The notes: a model not told the origin generated them from the letters alone. A stretch of DNA of 11,483 nt from an uncultured Oscillospiraceae bacterium (GCA_900547015.1 URFD01000047.1:1-11483), one strand, 5' to 3'; positions 1 through 5,969 are shown, counted from the stretch's first letter. Numbers and translations are program-made.

Positions 1-140
1 ATTTCGACCGCGGCCCTTCCTCGTCCTCCCTTGCTCTGCCACAGGCAGCGGTCGGACTTGTCACCCAACGAGCTACCAACGCACAAAAAAAGACCCACCG
101 CCTGCTGACGATGAGCCAGACGCGAACGCCTTGCCGGATG
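1..140. other. Left-edge segment with no assigned gene
   Basis: I recognise no gene here. The plus-strand frame starting at base 2 is open to a TAG at 155-157 and would encode a hydrophilic, proline- and acid-rich tail. It could be the end of a gene entering from the left, but its first half does not read like a natural protein. Two local structures are visible. A 7-bp inverted repeat (CGACCGC at 5-11, GCGGTCG at 48-54) encloses a TGCC-ACA-GGCA mini-hairpin. Bases 64-80 match 15 of 17 bases of the D-arm of the nearby initiator tRNA (231-247). There is no pairing 5' half of a D-stem, so this is not a functional tRNA. Confidence 0.3.
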
Positions 141-178
141 AAAAGAAAAGAGTCTAGACGCGAATTGCGTCCAGACTC
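141..178 (-). terminator. Intrinsic terminator of the initiator tRNA gene
   Basis: On the minus strand, a 12-bp stem (arms at 167-178 and 150-161, one G-U pair, 5-nt loop) is followed at once by the U-rich tract TTTTCTTTT (149-141). It begins 8 nt past the CCA end of the tRNA. This is a classic rho-independent terminator and implies the tRNA is transcribed alone. Confidence 0.9.
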
Positions 179-185
179 AGTCTGG

Positions 186-262
<77 letters not shown>

Positions 263-286
263 ATATTTATTTTTGAGTGCTTAACT

Positions 287-315
287 ATAATAACACACTG
301 CACAAAAAAAATCAA
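287..315 (-). promoter_or_regulatory. Sigma-A promoter of tRNA-fMet
   Basis: Read on the minus strand: -35 TTGATT (315-310), a 17-bp spacer, -10 TATTAT (292-287). The predicted start is near 280, about 18 nt before the mature tRNA 5' end, leaving a short A/T-rich leader to be removed by RNase P. Confidence 0.8.
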
Positions 316-332
316 GCCTTTTTTGAGTATTT

Positions 333-388
333 TAAAAATAAATTTGATCGGGATGCACACAGCATTAAAATCACTGCGGCATCCCGAT
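333..388 (-). terminator. Intrinsic terminator of the small acidic membrane protein gene
   Basis: On the minus strand a perfect 10-bp stem (ATCGGGATGC at 388-379 with GCATCCCGAT at 356-347) can be extended inward by about 5 more pairs around an A/T loop. It is followed by CAAATTTATTTTT. It lies about 10 nt past the stop of the 399-668 gene and upstream of the tRNA promoter, so it insulates the two units. Confidence 0.8.
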
Positions 389-398
389 TGTGATGCAC

Positions 399-668
399 CT
401 ATACCGACTGGGATTCCTCGTCCTCAGGACGGTGGTAGTGCTGCTCCTCTGCCTCCGGAACCTCCGCGTCAGCATAGGCTTCGTCGGCATGGTCCAGATA
501 CTGGGCAGCAATATATTCGTCTTCCTCGTCATCATCCAGAAGAAGGTTGTCGTCAAAGTCGTCACAAACCAAATCCCTCTTTTTATGGAGCCAAGCGGCA
601 AGGGCAATTACCAGCCCGACCAGAGAAACTCCCAGTGCAATCAGGGAAATCAGTACGCTTTTTTTCAT
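399..668 (-). CDS. Small single-pass membrane protein with acidic tail
   Basis: Unrecognised 89-residue protein. Residues about 4-29 form one hydrophobic helix (ISLIALGVSLVGLVIALAAW) flanked by Lys2-Lys3 and HKKR, so it should anchor in the membrane. After residue 34 nearly everything is hydrophilic, with about 23 Asp/Glu including DDDEEDE, and no cysteine pair or catalytic motif. The ATG at 668 was chosen because AAAGGAG lies 8 nt upstream; an in-frame GTG at 677 would overlap that ribosome binding site. It has its own promoter (723-751) and terminator (333-388), so it is monocistronic although it follows relQ on the same strand. The acidic tail might bind cations or a basic partner, but this is speculation. 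The gene is well supported; the function is unknown. Confidence 0.75.
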   Translation of the reverse strand: MKKSVLISLIALGVSLVGLVIALAAWLHKKRDLVCDDFDDNLLLDDDEEDEYIAAQYLDHADEAYADAEVPEAEEQHYHRPEDEESQSV

Positions 669-722
669 GGAGCACACTCCTTTGTGTTAGAAAATCGGTG
701 GGTATCGGTTCCAGATAATTTC

Positions 723-751
723 ATTATACCCAATTTGCGGGCAAATTACAA
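723..751 (-). promoter_or_regulatory. Promoter with a palindrome in the spacer, for the acidic membrane protein
   Basis: Minus-strand -35 TTGTAA (751-746), 17-bp spacer, consensus -10 TATAAT (728-723). The spacer is almost filled by a palindrome, AATTTGC-CC-GCAAATT (732-747; 7-bp arms), placed where a repressor would occlude RNA polymerase. The operator role is inferred; I do not recognise the site as that of a known regulator. Confidence 0.75.
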
Positions 752-803
752 TCGATTTTTCAGATTAAATGCTGCGTTGCGATAAAATGCTGCGGGGGAA
801 GGC

Positions 804-1505
804 TTACTTGCTCATCTCCTCCGGCAGGCAATCGATGCCACGAATCTGCTTGGACAGGCGCTGCATCCGCTCGTCGGTCTGGGCGATGATGTCGGCGCAC
901 TCCCGCAGCTCCGCGGTGATGCTGTCGGGAACCTCATGCTGGGTTTTATAGTGGATCTGATGCTCCAGACTTGCCCAGAAGTCCATCGCGATGGTTCGCA
1001 GCTGCACCTCGACCCGAACCGGCTCGGTGCGGTCGGACAGGAAAACCGGAACCTCCAGCACCATGTGGTAGCTGCGGTAGCCATTTGGCTTGGGGTTTTT
1101 GATATAATCCTTTTTCTGGATCACCTTCAGGTCGTCCTGACGGGTGAGCATCTCCGCCACAGTGTAGATGTCCTCGATGAACGGGCATATGACGCGCACG
1201 CCGGCAACGTCGTTGAGGTTTTCCCACATCGATTTCAGCGAGATGGGAAAGCCCTTGCGATACATCTTTTCGATGATGCTCAAAGGGCGCTTGATGCGGC
1301 TCTTGATGGATTCGATGGGGTTATGTCCCTTTCCGTAGCGGGCATCCCGCTGGAGGATTTCCAGCTTGGTGCGAATCTCCTGAATCCCCGATTCATAGAC
1401 CGCCATATCCTGCTCGATGTCGGTCAGCGTTTCCAGAATACTCTCGGTGGTCTGTCCGTCGGAAATATCGGAGAGAAACTGCTTGATGTTGATTAACTGT
1501 CCCAT
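804..1505 (-). CDS. relQ: RelQ-type small alarmone synthetase
   Basis: Cytosolic GTP/GDP pyrophosphokinase that transfers pyrophosphate from ATP to GDP or GTP, making (p)ppGpp. The 233 residues contain only the synthetase domain, with no HD hydrolase, TGS or ACT domain, as in RelQ/YjbM. Visible motifs: RIKRPLSIIEK (70-80) for ATP binding, DVAGVRVICPF (99-109), KKDYIKNPKPNGYRSYH (131-147) with the GTP/GDP-binding NGYRSYH, and VEVQLRTIAMDFWASLEH (165-182). RelQ proteins form tetramers and are often allosterically activated by pppGpp; that is family knowledge. The ATG at 1505 has AAGGAAGGAA upstream. The gene is monocistronic, with a promoter at 1615-1643 and a repeat-rich leader; no terminator is obvious after the stop. 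The family call is secure. RelQ over RelP rests on overall motif wording. Confidence 0.93.
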   Translation of the reverse strand: MGQLINIKQFLSDISDGQTTESILETLTDIEQDMAVYESGIQEIRTKLEILQRDARYGKGHNPIESIKSRIKRPLSIIEKMYRKGFPISLKSMWENLNDVAGVRVICPFIEDIYTVAEMLTRQDDLKVIQKKDYIKNPKPNGYRSYHMVLEVPVFLSDRTEPVRVEVQLRTIAMDFWASLEHQIHYKTQHEVPDSITAELRECADIIAQTDERMQRLSKQIRGIDCLPEEMSK

Positions 1506-1536
1506 GGTTCTAATTCCTTCCTTTATGATATGCTCA

Positions 1537-1588
1537 GCTGTCGGGTTTCCCGGTGTCGGGTAGTCCCGGTGTCGGGTTTCCTGACAGC
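1537..1588 (-). repeat. Tandem repeat/hairpin element in the relQ leader
   Basis: Three copies of GTCGGGT (plus strand, starting at 1540, 1555 and 1571; periods 15 and 16) alternate with CCCGG. The block can fold as two CCCG-GTGT-CGGG hairpins or as alternative CGGG-TTT-CCCG hairpins, and it is closed by GCTGTC (1537-1542) and GACAGC (1583-1588). It lies in the predicted 5' UTR of relQ, 32 nt before its start codon. No U-tract follows, so it is not a plain terminator. A structured mRNA leader or a binding site is possible. Confidence 0.55.
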
Positions 1589-1614
1589 AAAAAATTCAGT
1601 CGATACCTACTTCT

Positions 1615-1643
1615 AGCATACAGGATAGGTGCATCTAAATCAA
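1615..1643 (-). promoter_or_regulatory. Promoter of relQ
   Basis: Minus-strand -35 TTGATT (1643-1638), 17-bp spacer, -10 TATGCT (1620-1615). The predicted start near 1608 gives a leader of about 100 nt that contains the repeat element at 1537-1588. An A/T-rich stretch directly upstream (about 1650-1675) could act as an UP element. Confidence 0.7.
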
Positions 1644-1703
1644 TGGCATAATTTCAAAAAAATTTTAAATTCGTCAATCACCTTTGCAATCGAGATGGGA
1701 TAG

Positions 1704-1732
1704 TTGACAAATAAAAGGAGATTGTTTAATAT
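1704..1732 (+). promoter_or_regulatory. Promoter of the trmL-degV-DUF1294 unit
   Basis: Perfect -35 TTGACA (1704-1709), 17-bp spacer, -10 TAATAT (1727-1732). The -10 lies inside a perfect 12-bp palindrome TTTAATATTAAA (1725-1736), and a further TAACA-GT-TGTTA inverted repeat follows at 1740-1751, near +1. The leader is about 105 nt and includes a small TCTCCC/GGGAGA hairpin (1802-1821) just before the ribosome binding site. An operator role for the palindromes is inferred. Confidence 0.75.
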
Positions 1733-1844
1733 TAAAGATATAACAGTTGTTACAAATAATATGGCATAAAAAACTACTTTACATCGTGTATCAAGCTATT
1801 TTCTCCCCGCTGTGTGGGAGAGCCAAAACGAAGGAGGAGCGCAT

Positions 1845-2366
1845 TTGAGCGAGCAACAGCCGCGGCTGAACATCGTACTGTTCGAGCCGCAGATTCCCCA
1901 GAATACCGGAAACATCGCGCGCACCTGTGCCTGCACCGGCGCACGGCTGCATCTGGTGGGACCGATGGGATTTTCCATTGACGATAAAAAGCTCAAGCGG
2001 GCGGGTCTGGATTACTGGCATTTTCTGGACATCAGCTATTACAGCTCGACTGCCGAGTTTTTGGAGCAGCACGCCGCAGACCACCTGTTTTTCTTCACCA
2101 CAAAGGGGCGCAAGGTCTACAGCGAGCAGAGCTATCCCGACGACAGCTATCTGATTTTTGGACGGGAGGACGCCGGAATCGAGGAAGAGATTTTGCTGCG
2201 CCACCCGGAGCAGTGTCTGCGTCTGCCGATGATTGGCCCGGTACGCAGCCTGAATCTTTCCAACACGGTCGCCATCGCGACCTATGAGACACTGCGGCAG
2301 TGGGGGTTCCCGGCTTTGCAGAATGAAGGCCAGCTTCACCGCTATTGCTGGGAGCAGGCGGAGTAA
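1845..2366 (+). CDS. trmL: tRNA (cytidine(34)-2'-O)-methyltransferase TrmL
   Basis: SPOUT-class methyltransferase that uses SAM to methylate the 2'-O of the wobble nucleotide (C34 or cmnm5U34) of tRNA-Leu isoacceptors; older names are CspR and YibK. The 173-residue length fits this minimal SPOUT family. Motifs: NTGNIARTC (20-28) with the conserved Arg, LIFGREDAGI (103-112), and RSLNLSNTVAIATYE (134-148), which forms the trefoil-knot cofactor site. I chose a TTG start because AGGAGG ends 7 nt upstream and the protein then begins MSEQQPRLNIVLFEP, as relatives do. A GTG at 1812 would add 11 residues that include the ribosome binding site itself. degV follows after 25 bp. Confidence 0.93.
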   Translation: MSEQQPRLNIVLFEPQIPQNTGNIARTCACTGARLHLVGPMGFSIDDKKLKRAGLDYWHFLDISYYSSTAEFLEQHAADHLFFFTTKGRKVYSEQSYPDDSYLIFGREDAGIEEEILLRHPEQCLRLPMIGPVRSLNLSNTVAIATYETLRQWGFPALQNEGQLHRYCWEQAE

Positions 2367-2391
2367 TCCATCAAGGAGTGAGGAGACAGTT

Positions 2392-3264
2392 ATGAGTCAG
2401 CAGAAGATTTATTTTATCACCGATTCGGCCTGCGACATCCCGGTGCAGGATGAGCAGGAGCTGGAAAATCTGTGCATCCTGCCCATCCCGGTTACGGCGG
2501 ATGGCAAGGGCTACTATGAGCGGGAGAGCTTTACCCCCGAGCAGTTTTATGATTTAATCGATGCCAGCGAAGGGATTCCGGTCACCTCCCACATCCCGGC
2601 CTATACCTTCCAGGAAAAGTATGAGGAGGCTTGGCAGAAGGGCTATACCCATGCGGTGGTTGTGACCATCTACTCGGGCGCTTCTGCAATGTACAACTCG
2701 GCGCTGATGGCGCGGGAGGCATTTTTGGAGGAGCACCCGGACGCGATGGAGATTGAGGTCATCGACTCCAACTGCTATACGGTCGGCTACGGATACCCGC
2801 TGGTTCAGGCGTGCCGTCAGGCACAGCAGGGAGCGGACTTTGAGCAGGTGCTTGCCTATCTGCGCGATTACCTCGAACGAATCCGCATCTACTTCAGCCC
2901 CTTTACCTTGAAGTATGTCAAAAAATCGGGACGGGTCAGCTGTACCGCTGCCTTTGTCGGTGAGCTGATTGGACTGCGTCCGGTTATCTCAGCGGTAGGA
3001 ACAACCAACATTGTCGAGAAGGTCAGAGGCAACGCAGCCATCCTCTCCACAATGGTGCGCTTTTTCACCGAGCAGAGAAGCAAGACGCAGGAGCATACTC
3101 CGTACCTGATTCTGGTGGCACGCGACACCGATGCCAGCGCAGCCCTTGCAAAGATGTGCGAGGAGGTTGCAGGCTATCCGCCGGAGGGCATCTTTAAGAT
3201 TGGTGCGGCAATCACCATCAACACCGGCCCGGAGATTATCGGTTTGACCTTTTTGGGGGACTAA
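2392..3264 (+). CDS. DegV family fatty-acid-binding protein
   Basis: The 290 residues match the DegV fold, a two-domain protein that buries one long-chain fatty acid; the related FakB proteins present fatty acids to the kinase FakA for phospholipid synthesis. Visible landmarks: ITDSACDIP (9-17), PVTSHIPAYTF (63-73) in the position of the usual TS(Q)PS ligand loop, TIYSGASAMYNSA (92-104) in place of LSGTYQSA, KYVKKSGRVS (174-183), and the C-terminal GAAITINTGPEIIGLTF (271-287). The ligand loops are therefore divergent, so which lipid is bound is uncertain. The ATG at 2392 has AAGGAG and GAGGAG upstream. It lies 25 bp after trmL, probably cotranscribed. No fakA-like gene is in the window. Confidence 0.9.
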   Translation: MSQQKIYFITDSACDIPVQDEQELENLCILPIPVTADGKGYYERESFTPEQFYDLIDASEGIPVTSHIPAYTFQEKYEEAWQKGYTHAVVVTIYSGASAMYNSALMAREAFLEEHPDAMEIEVIDSNCYTVGYGYPLVQACRQAQQGADFEQVLAYLRDYLERIRIYFSPFTLKYVKKSGRVSCTAAFVGELIGLRPVISAVGTTNIVEKVRGNAAILSTMVRFFTEQRSKTQEHTPYLILVARDTDASAALAKMCEEVAGYPPEGIFKIGAAITINTGPEIIGLTFLGD

Positions 3265-3350
3265 GAGAAAAAGGCTCGTTGCCCCGAGCGCAGGCTCACA
3301 GACGCACCGAGTGGCGGTGAGGACGGGGAGACGCAGCAAGAGGAGAAGGC

Positions 3351-3614
3351 ATGGCACAAAAGATTTTATGGGGTTATATCCTGATTATGAGCATCGTAGC
3401 GTTCAGCGTGTGCGGCGTGGACAAGTTCGCAGCCCAGCGCCAAAACCGGCGGGTGCCGGAGAAGGTGCTGTTCCTGCTGGCGGCGGCAGGCGGCAGCTTG
3501 GGGCTGTATCTGGGAATGTTCACCTTCCGCCACAAGACCAAACACTGGTACTTTGTGGTGGGGGTGCCGCTCATCATTCTGGTGCAGGCGGCGCTGCTGC
3601 TGTATTTTCATTAA
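3351..3614 (+). CDS. DUF1294 small integral membrane protein
   Basis: The 87 residues carry the DUF1294 hallmarks in order: VDKFAAQ (23-29, conserved Asp-Lys), RRVPEKVL (33-40), AAGGSLG (45-51) and FRHKTKHWYF (59-68). Three hydrophobic segments are visible (about 4-22, 38-58, 67-86), so it should be a small inner-membrane protein. The biochemical function of the family is unknown. The ATG at 3351 follows AGAGGAG. An 86-nt gap without a U-tract hairpin separates it from degV, so cotranscription from the trmL promoter is likely. It ends just before the terminator at 3627-3667. Confidence 0.88.
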   Translation: MAQKILWGYILIMSIVAFSVCGVDKFAAQRQNRRVPEKVLFLLAAAGGSLGLYLGMFTFRHKTKHWYFVVGVPLIILVQAALLLYFH

Positions 3615-3626
3615 AGGCTTGCAAGC

Positions 3627-3667
3627 AAAAAACGAGGAAGTCCATCGGCGGACTTCCTCGTTTTTTT
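3627..3667 (+). terminator. Bidirectional intrinsic terminator
   Basis: ACGAGGAAGTCC (3632-3643), loop ATCGGC, GGACTTCCTCGT (3650-3661): a perfect 12-bp stem preceded by A6 and followed by T7. It can therefore end the plus-strand unit (DUF1294) and the convergent minus-strand gene at 3666-3962. The T-run overlaps that gene's TAA codon. A 10-bp palindrome GCTTGCAAGC lies just upstream (3617-3626). Confidence 0.95.
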
Positions 3668-3962
3668 AACGGATTTCAAAGTAAAGGTATGCCAAATCTC
3701 CCAGCCGCTGCATGGCTCGGCGCATCACACGGGTCACCGAGGAGGGGTGGACGCGCAGCTCATCGGCGATGGCGCGCAGGCTCATCCCCTGAAAAAAGTG
3801 CATCAGAACCACCTGCCTCTGCCGCTGGGTCAGTTGGGTTTTGACGGCCCGGTACAAAAAGCGGCGGTATTCCTCGCGCTGGCGCTGGTTGTTGCTATCG
3901 CAAAAACAGCTGGTCAAATCGGGGTAACGCTCGATATCTTCGACAGAAATGTGTTTGCCCAT
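3666..3962 (-). CDS. Small sigma-70 region 4-like HTH protein
   Basis: A 98-residue protein with one recognisable part: LTQRQRQVVLMHFFQGM (44-60) followed by SLRAIADELRVHPSSVTRVMRRAMQRL (61-87). This is the helix-turn-helix of sigma factor region 4, which contacts the -35 element. The N-terminal 40 residues (including CFCDSNNQRQREEYRRF) are too short for region 2, so it cannot recognise a -10 element and is not a complete sigma factor. It may be a DNA-binding regulator or an accessory to RNA polymerase. The ATG at 3962 has AAGGAGG 6 nt upstream and its own strong promoter. It diverges from the XRE gene at 4142. Such proteins are also seen in phages, but no other phage gene is present. Confidence 0.8.
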   Translation of the reverse strand: MGKHISVEDIERYPDLTSCFCDSNNQRQREEYRRFLYRAVKTQLTQRQRQVVLMHFFQGMSLRAIADELRVHPSSVTRVMRRAMQRLGDLAYLYFEIR

Positions 3963-4010
3963 GACAGTCCTCCTTGTTTGATTCTAACGAAATGTGTATG
4001 ATTTAGCCTT

Positions 4011-4039
4011 AATCTATCATATAAATAGGAAAAAGTCAA
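4011..4039 (-). promoter_or_regulatory. Promoter of the region 4-like gene
   Basis: Minus-strand -35 TTGACT (4039-4034), 17-bp spacer, -10 TAGATT (4016-4011). The predicted leader is about 40 nt and carries AAGGAGG. Confidence 0.8.
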
Positions 4040-4111
4040 GCTAAAAACAAACAAATTCGATGGATTCTCTTGCAAATCCTGCCGAAACATGGTAGGATAA
4101 ATCACATGGAA

Positions 4112-4117
4112 TATAAT
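4112..4117 (+). promoter_or_regulatory. Possible -10 of the XRE gene
   Basis: A consensus TATAAT lies 25 bp before the chosen ATG. There is no good -35 at 16-18 bp (the sequence there reads ATGGTA), so this promoter would be weak or activator-dependent. The divergent region 4-like protein is a candidate activator by position only. Confidence 0.45.
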
Positions 4118-4141
4118 TTTTCGTGTGATTTTGGAGGAGTC

Positions 4142-4444
4142 ATGAGACAGAGCGGCAAAAAAATCAACAAGGTGCAGCTGCGTCGGGTGCGTCGGCTGCG
4201 AGGGTATACCCAGCAAGAGCTGGCACAGCTTGTAGGTGTGGGCAGCAGTTCGCTGGGGATGTATGAGCAGGGTCGGCGCAATCCCAAAAGGGAAACCCTG
4301 CGAAGGCTTTGTGAGGTCTTGCAGGTCTCGCCGGAATATTTGACCACTGCGGCCGGTACGCAGGAGCAATCACAGGAGCTGCTCGACGAGGTGCAGCTGT
4401 GCATGAAGCGGGGAGCAGAGGGCTATTCTGCTTCGACAGCCTGA
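4142..4444 (+). CDS. XRE-family HTH regulator, 100 residues
   Basis: Residues 12-67 are a Cro/CI-type helix-turn-helix: LRRVRRLRGYTQQELAQLVGV, then the recognition-helix part SSSLGMYEQGRRNPKRETLRRLCEVLQVSPEYL. A short tail of about 30 residues rich in Gln and Glu follows, with no sensor domain. The start at 4142 has GGAGG only 4-5 nt upstream; an ATG at 4106 is less likely because a TATAAT lies downstream of it. Its 3' end overlaps the convergent MATE gene by 22 bp (4423-4444), with no terminator between them. Position suggests it could control itself, the divergent region 4-like gene or MATE, but no operator was identified. Confidence 0.85.
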   Translation: MRQSGKKINKVQLRRVRRLRGYTQQELAQLVGVGSSSLGMYEQGRRNPKRETLRRLCEVLQVSPEYLTTAAGTQEQSQELLDEVQLCMKRGAEGYSASTA

Positions 4445-5871
4445 TTTTCGGACAGGTGAAGCCGACTGAGGTTTGCCTCGGAGATCCATTTTCCCTGACG
4501 GTAGCGGATGTAGTACAGGACGAAACGAACGATGTTGTCGGTACACATAATCGCGCAGACCCACGGCAGGTCTTTGCCCAGCACCCGAACAAGAATGAAG
4601 GAGCCGAAGATTCGCACGCCCCACATCGAGCAAAGGGTGATGATGAACGGGCTCTTGGTGTCGCCGGCACCGCGCAGGGTTCCGGAAAGAACCATCGCCA
4701 GCATCTGCGGAACCTGGATAAAGGCAAGGATTTTCAGCAGGGTGCCGCCCAGCTCAATTACCTGCTGGTCCGGGGTGAAGATGGCAATAATGCGGTCGGA
4801 CAGGAAGAACAGGACAAAGCTCATAAAGAGCATGACCAGCGAGCCGATGATGGAGGAATATTTGACATATTTGCGTGCCATCTCTGCGTTGCCTGCGCCC
4901 AGCGACTGGCCGACCAGAGTGGTGACAGCGGTGCCGAAGGCAAAGCCCGGCATAAAGCTCAGGGATTCTGCCTGACCTGCCAGCGAGTTTGCCGCCAGCG
5001 AGATGGTTCCCAGCGAAGCGATGATGGTGGCGGTCACAACGAATGCACCTGAGATGGTGAAGCGCTCGAACATAACCGGAAGGCTGACGCGGGATACCTC
5101 CCGCAGGGTCTCCCAGCTTGGGCGGAAGCTCTCGTTGAGCGAGATCTGCATTGGGCCGGAGCGCGGCAGGAAGCAGAGGAACAGCAGGGTCAGCGAGCCT
5201 AAGATGCCCGAAGCGGCAGTGGCGATGGCAGCACCTGCAACACCCATGCCGGCGCCCCACATGGTGAAGCTGTTGCCGAAGAGGGAGATTTCACGGGTCT
5301 GGTAAATCAGCAGGTAGTTGCCGAGGACATTGACTAAGTTGATGGCGATGTTGACCATCATCGGGGTCTTGCTGTCTCCGAAGCCGCGGTAGATGGCGGT
5401 CAGCACCATCAGCAGTCCGCGGAACAGCATGGAGCAGGCGATGATGCGGATGTAGGTCTGGGCATCGTCCCAAATCTCGGGCGCAGCGCCCATCCACATC
5501 GGGATTTTTCGGGAGAGGGCAAAGGTCAGCACCGACAGCGGGATGCCTAAGCCGACCACGACCAGAATGGACTGCCGAATCAAGAGACGGCTGTATTCCA
5601 GCTGTTTGGCGCCTACCGCGCGGGCAATCATCGTGGTGAAGCCGACGCCCAGCGCCATGATGACTGAGTTGATGAGGTTAATCGGGGTCTGGCTGATGGA
5701 GATGGATGCTGTTGCCGCAGCGCCCAGCGAGCCGACCATGGCGGTGTCGACCGACTGAACCAATGAGACCAGCACCTGCTCCAAAAAGATTGGCCATGCC
5801 AGCATGACGATGACTTGAATGGGCTTGCTGTTGGGGTCTGTTACCGAAACAATGTGTGAATTCTTCTTCAT
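4423..5871 (-). CDS. MATE family efflux transporter
   Basis: Multidrug and toxic compound extrusion antiporter in the cytoplasmic membrane that exports organic cations in exchange for Na+ or H+. Its 482 residues and roughly 12 hydrophobic segments fit the family. The two MatE halves are visible as an internal repeat: first-half FLEQVLVSLVQSVDTAMVG (29-47) and YRGFGDSKTPM (161-171), second-half LPVMFERFTISGAFVVTATI (264-283) and LRGAGDTKSPF (399-409). The substrate cannot be read from sequence. The ATG at 5871 follows GAGGAGGGTTTT; starts further upstream (5922) would lie inside the leader terminator hairpin. The promoter is at 5970-5998 and an intrinsic terminator sits in the leader at 5904-5954. 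The 3' end overlaps the XRE gene. Confidence 0.92.
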   Translation of the reverse strand: MKKNSHIVSVTDPNSKPIQVIVMLAWPIFLEQVLVSLVQSVDTAMVGSLGAAATASISISQTPINLINSVIMALGVGFTTMIARAVGAKQLEYSRLLIRQSILVVVGLGIPLSVLTFALSRKIPMWMGAAPEIWDDAQTYIRIIACSMLFRGLLMVLTAIYRGFGDSKTPMMVNIAINLVNVLGNYLLIYQTREISLFGNSFTMWGAGMGVAGAAIATAASGILGSLTLLFLCFLPRSGPMQISLNESFRPSWETLREVSRVSLPVMFERFTISGAFVVTATIIASLGTISLAANSLAGQAESLSFMPGFAFGTAVTTLVGQSLGAGNAEMARKYVKYSSIIGSLVMLFMSFVLFFLSDRIIAIFTPDQQVIELGGTLLKILAFIQVPQMLAMVLSGTLRGAGDTKSPFIITLCSMWGVRIFGSFILVRVLGKDLPWVCAIMCTDNIVRFVLYYIRYRQGKWISEANLSRLHLSENQAVEAE

Positions 5872-5903
5872 AAAACCCTCCTCTGAACACATAAAAATAC
5901 AAT

Positions 5904-5954
5904 AAAAAAATCGTTGTCTCACACCTGCCGCCGCAGAAAATTGTGTGAAACAAC
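5904..5954 (-). terminator. Intrinsic terminator inside the MATE leader (candidate attenuator)
   Basis: On the minus strand GTTGTTTCACAC (5954-5943) pairs over 12 bp (one G-U) with GTGTGAGACAAC (5924-5913). The loop holds a nested CTGC-GGCG-GCAG hairpin. GA and then T7 (5910-5904) follow. It starts about 9 nt after the predicted transcription start and ends 33 nt before the MATE ATG. No gene lies between, so it should cut short MATE transcription unless antagonised. Confidence 0.8.
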
Positions 5955-5969
5955 ATCTCTCTCAACCTA

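Noticed and set aside
2..157. Plus-strand partial coding region at the left edge
   Set aside because: It is open for 51 codons with a hydrophilic tail, but the first half is unlike a protein and it runs into the tRNA terminator. Not enough support to list as a gene.
936..1496. Plus-strand frame (186 codons) opposite relQ
   Set aside because: It is antisense to a gene with all synthetase motifs intact and shows no supporting signals.
1537..1588. Short CRISPR-like array upstream of relQ
   Set aside because: The repeats are 7-14 bp with 8-9 bp between them and there are no spacers of normal length, so it is a local tandem repeat.
3666..4444. Toxin-antitoxin pair or prophage remnant
   Set aside because: The two small HTH genes are divergent, neither resembles a toxin, and no phage structural, integrase or attachment sequence is nearby.
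5678..5965. Leader peptide or small gene starting at 5956-5954 in the MATE leader
   Set aside because: The ATG lacks a properly spaced ribosome binding site, and the frame runs far into the MATE gene out of register, unlike known regulatory leader peptides.
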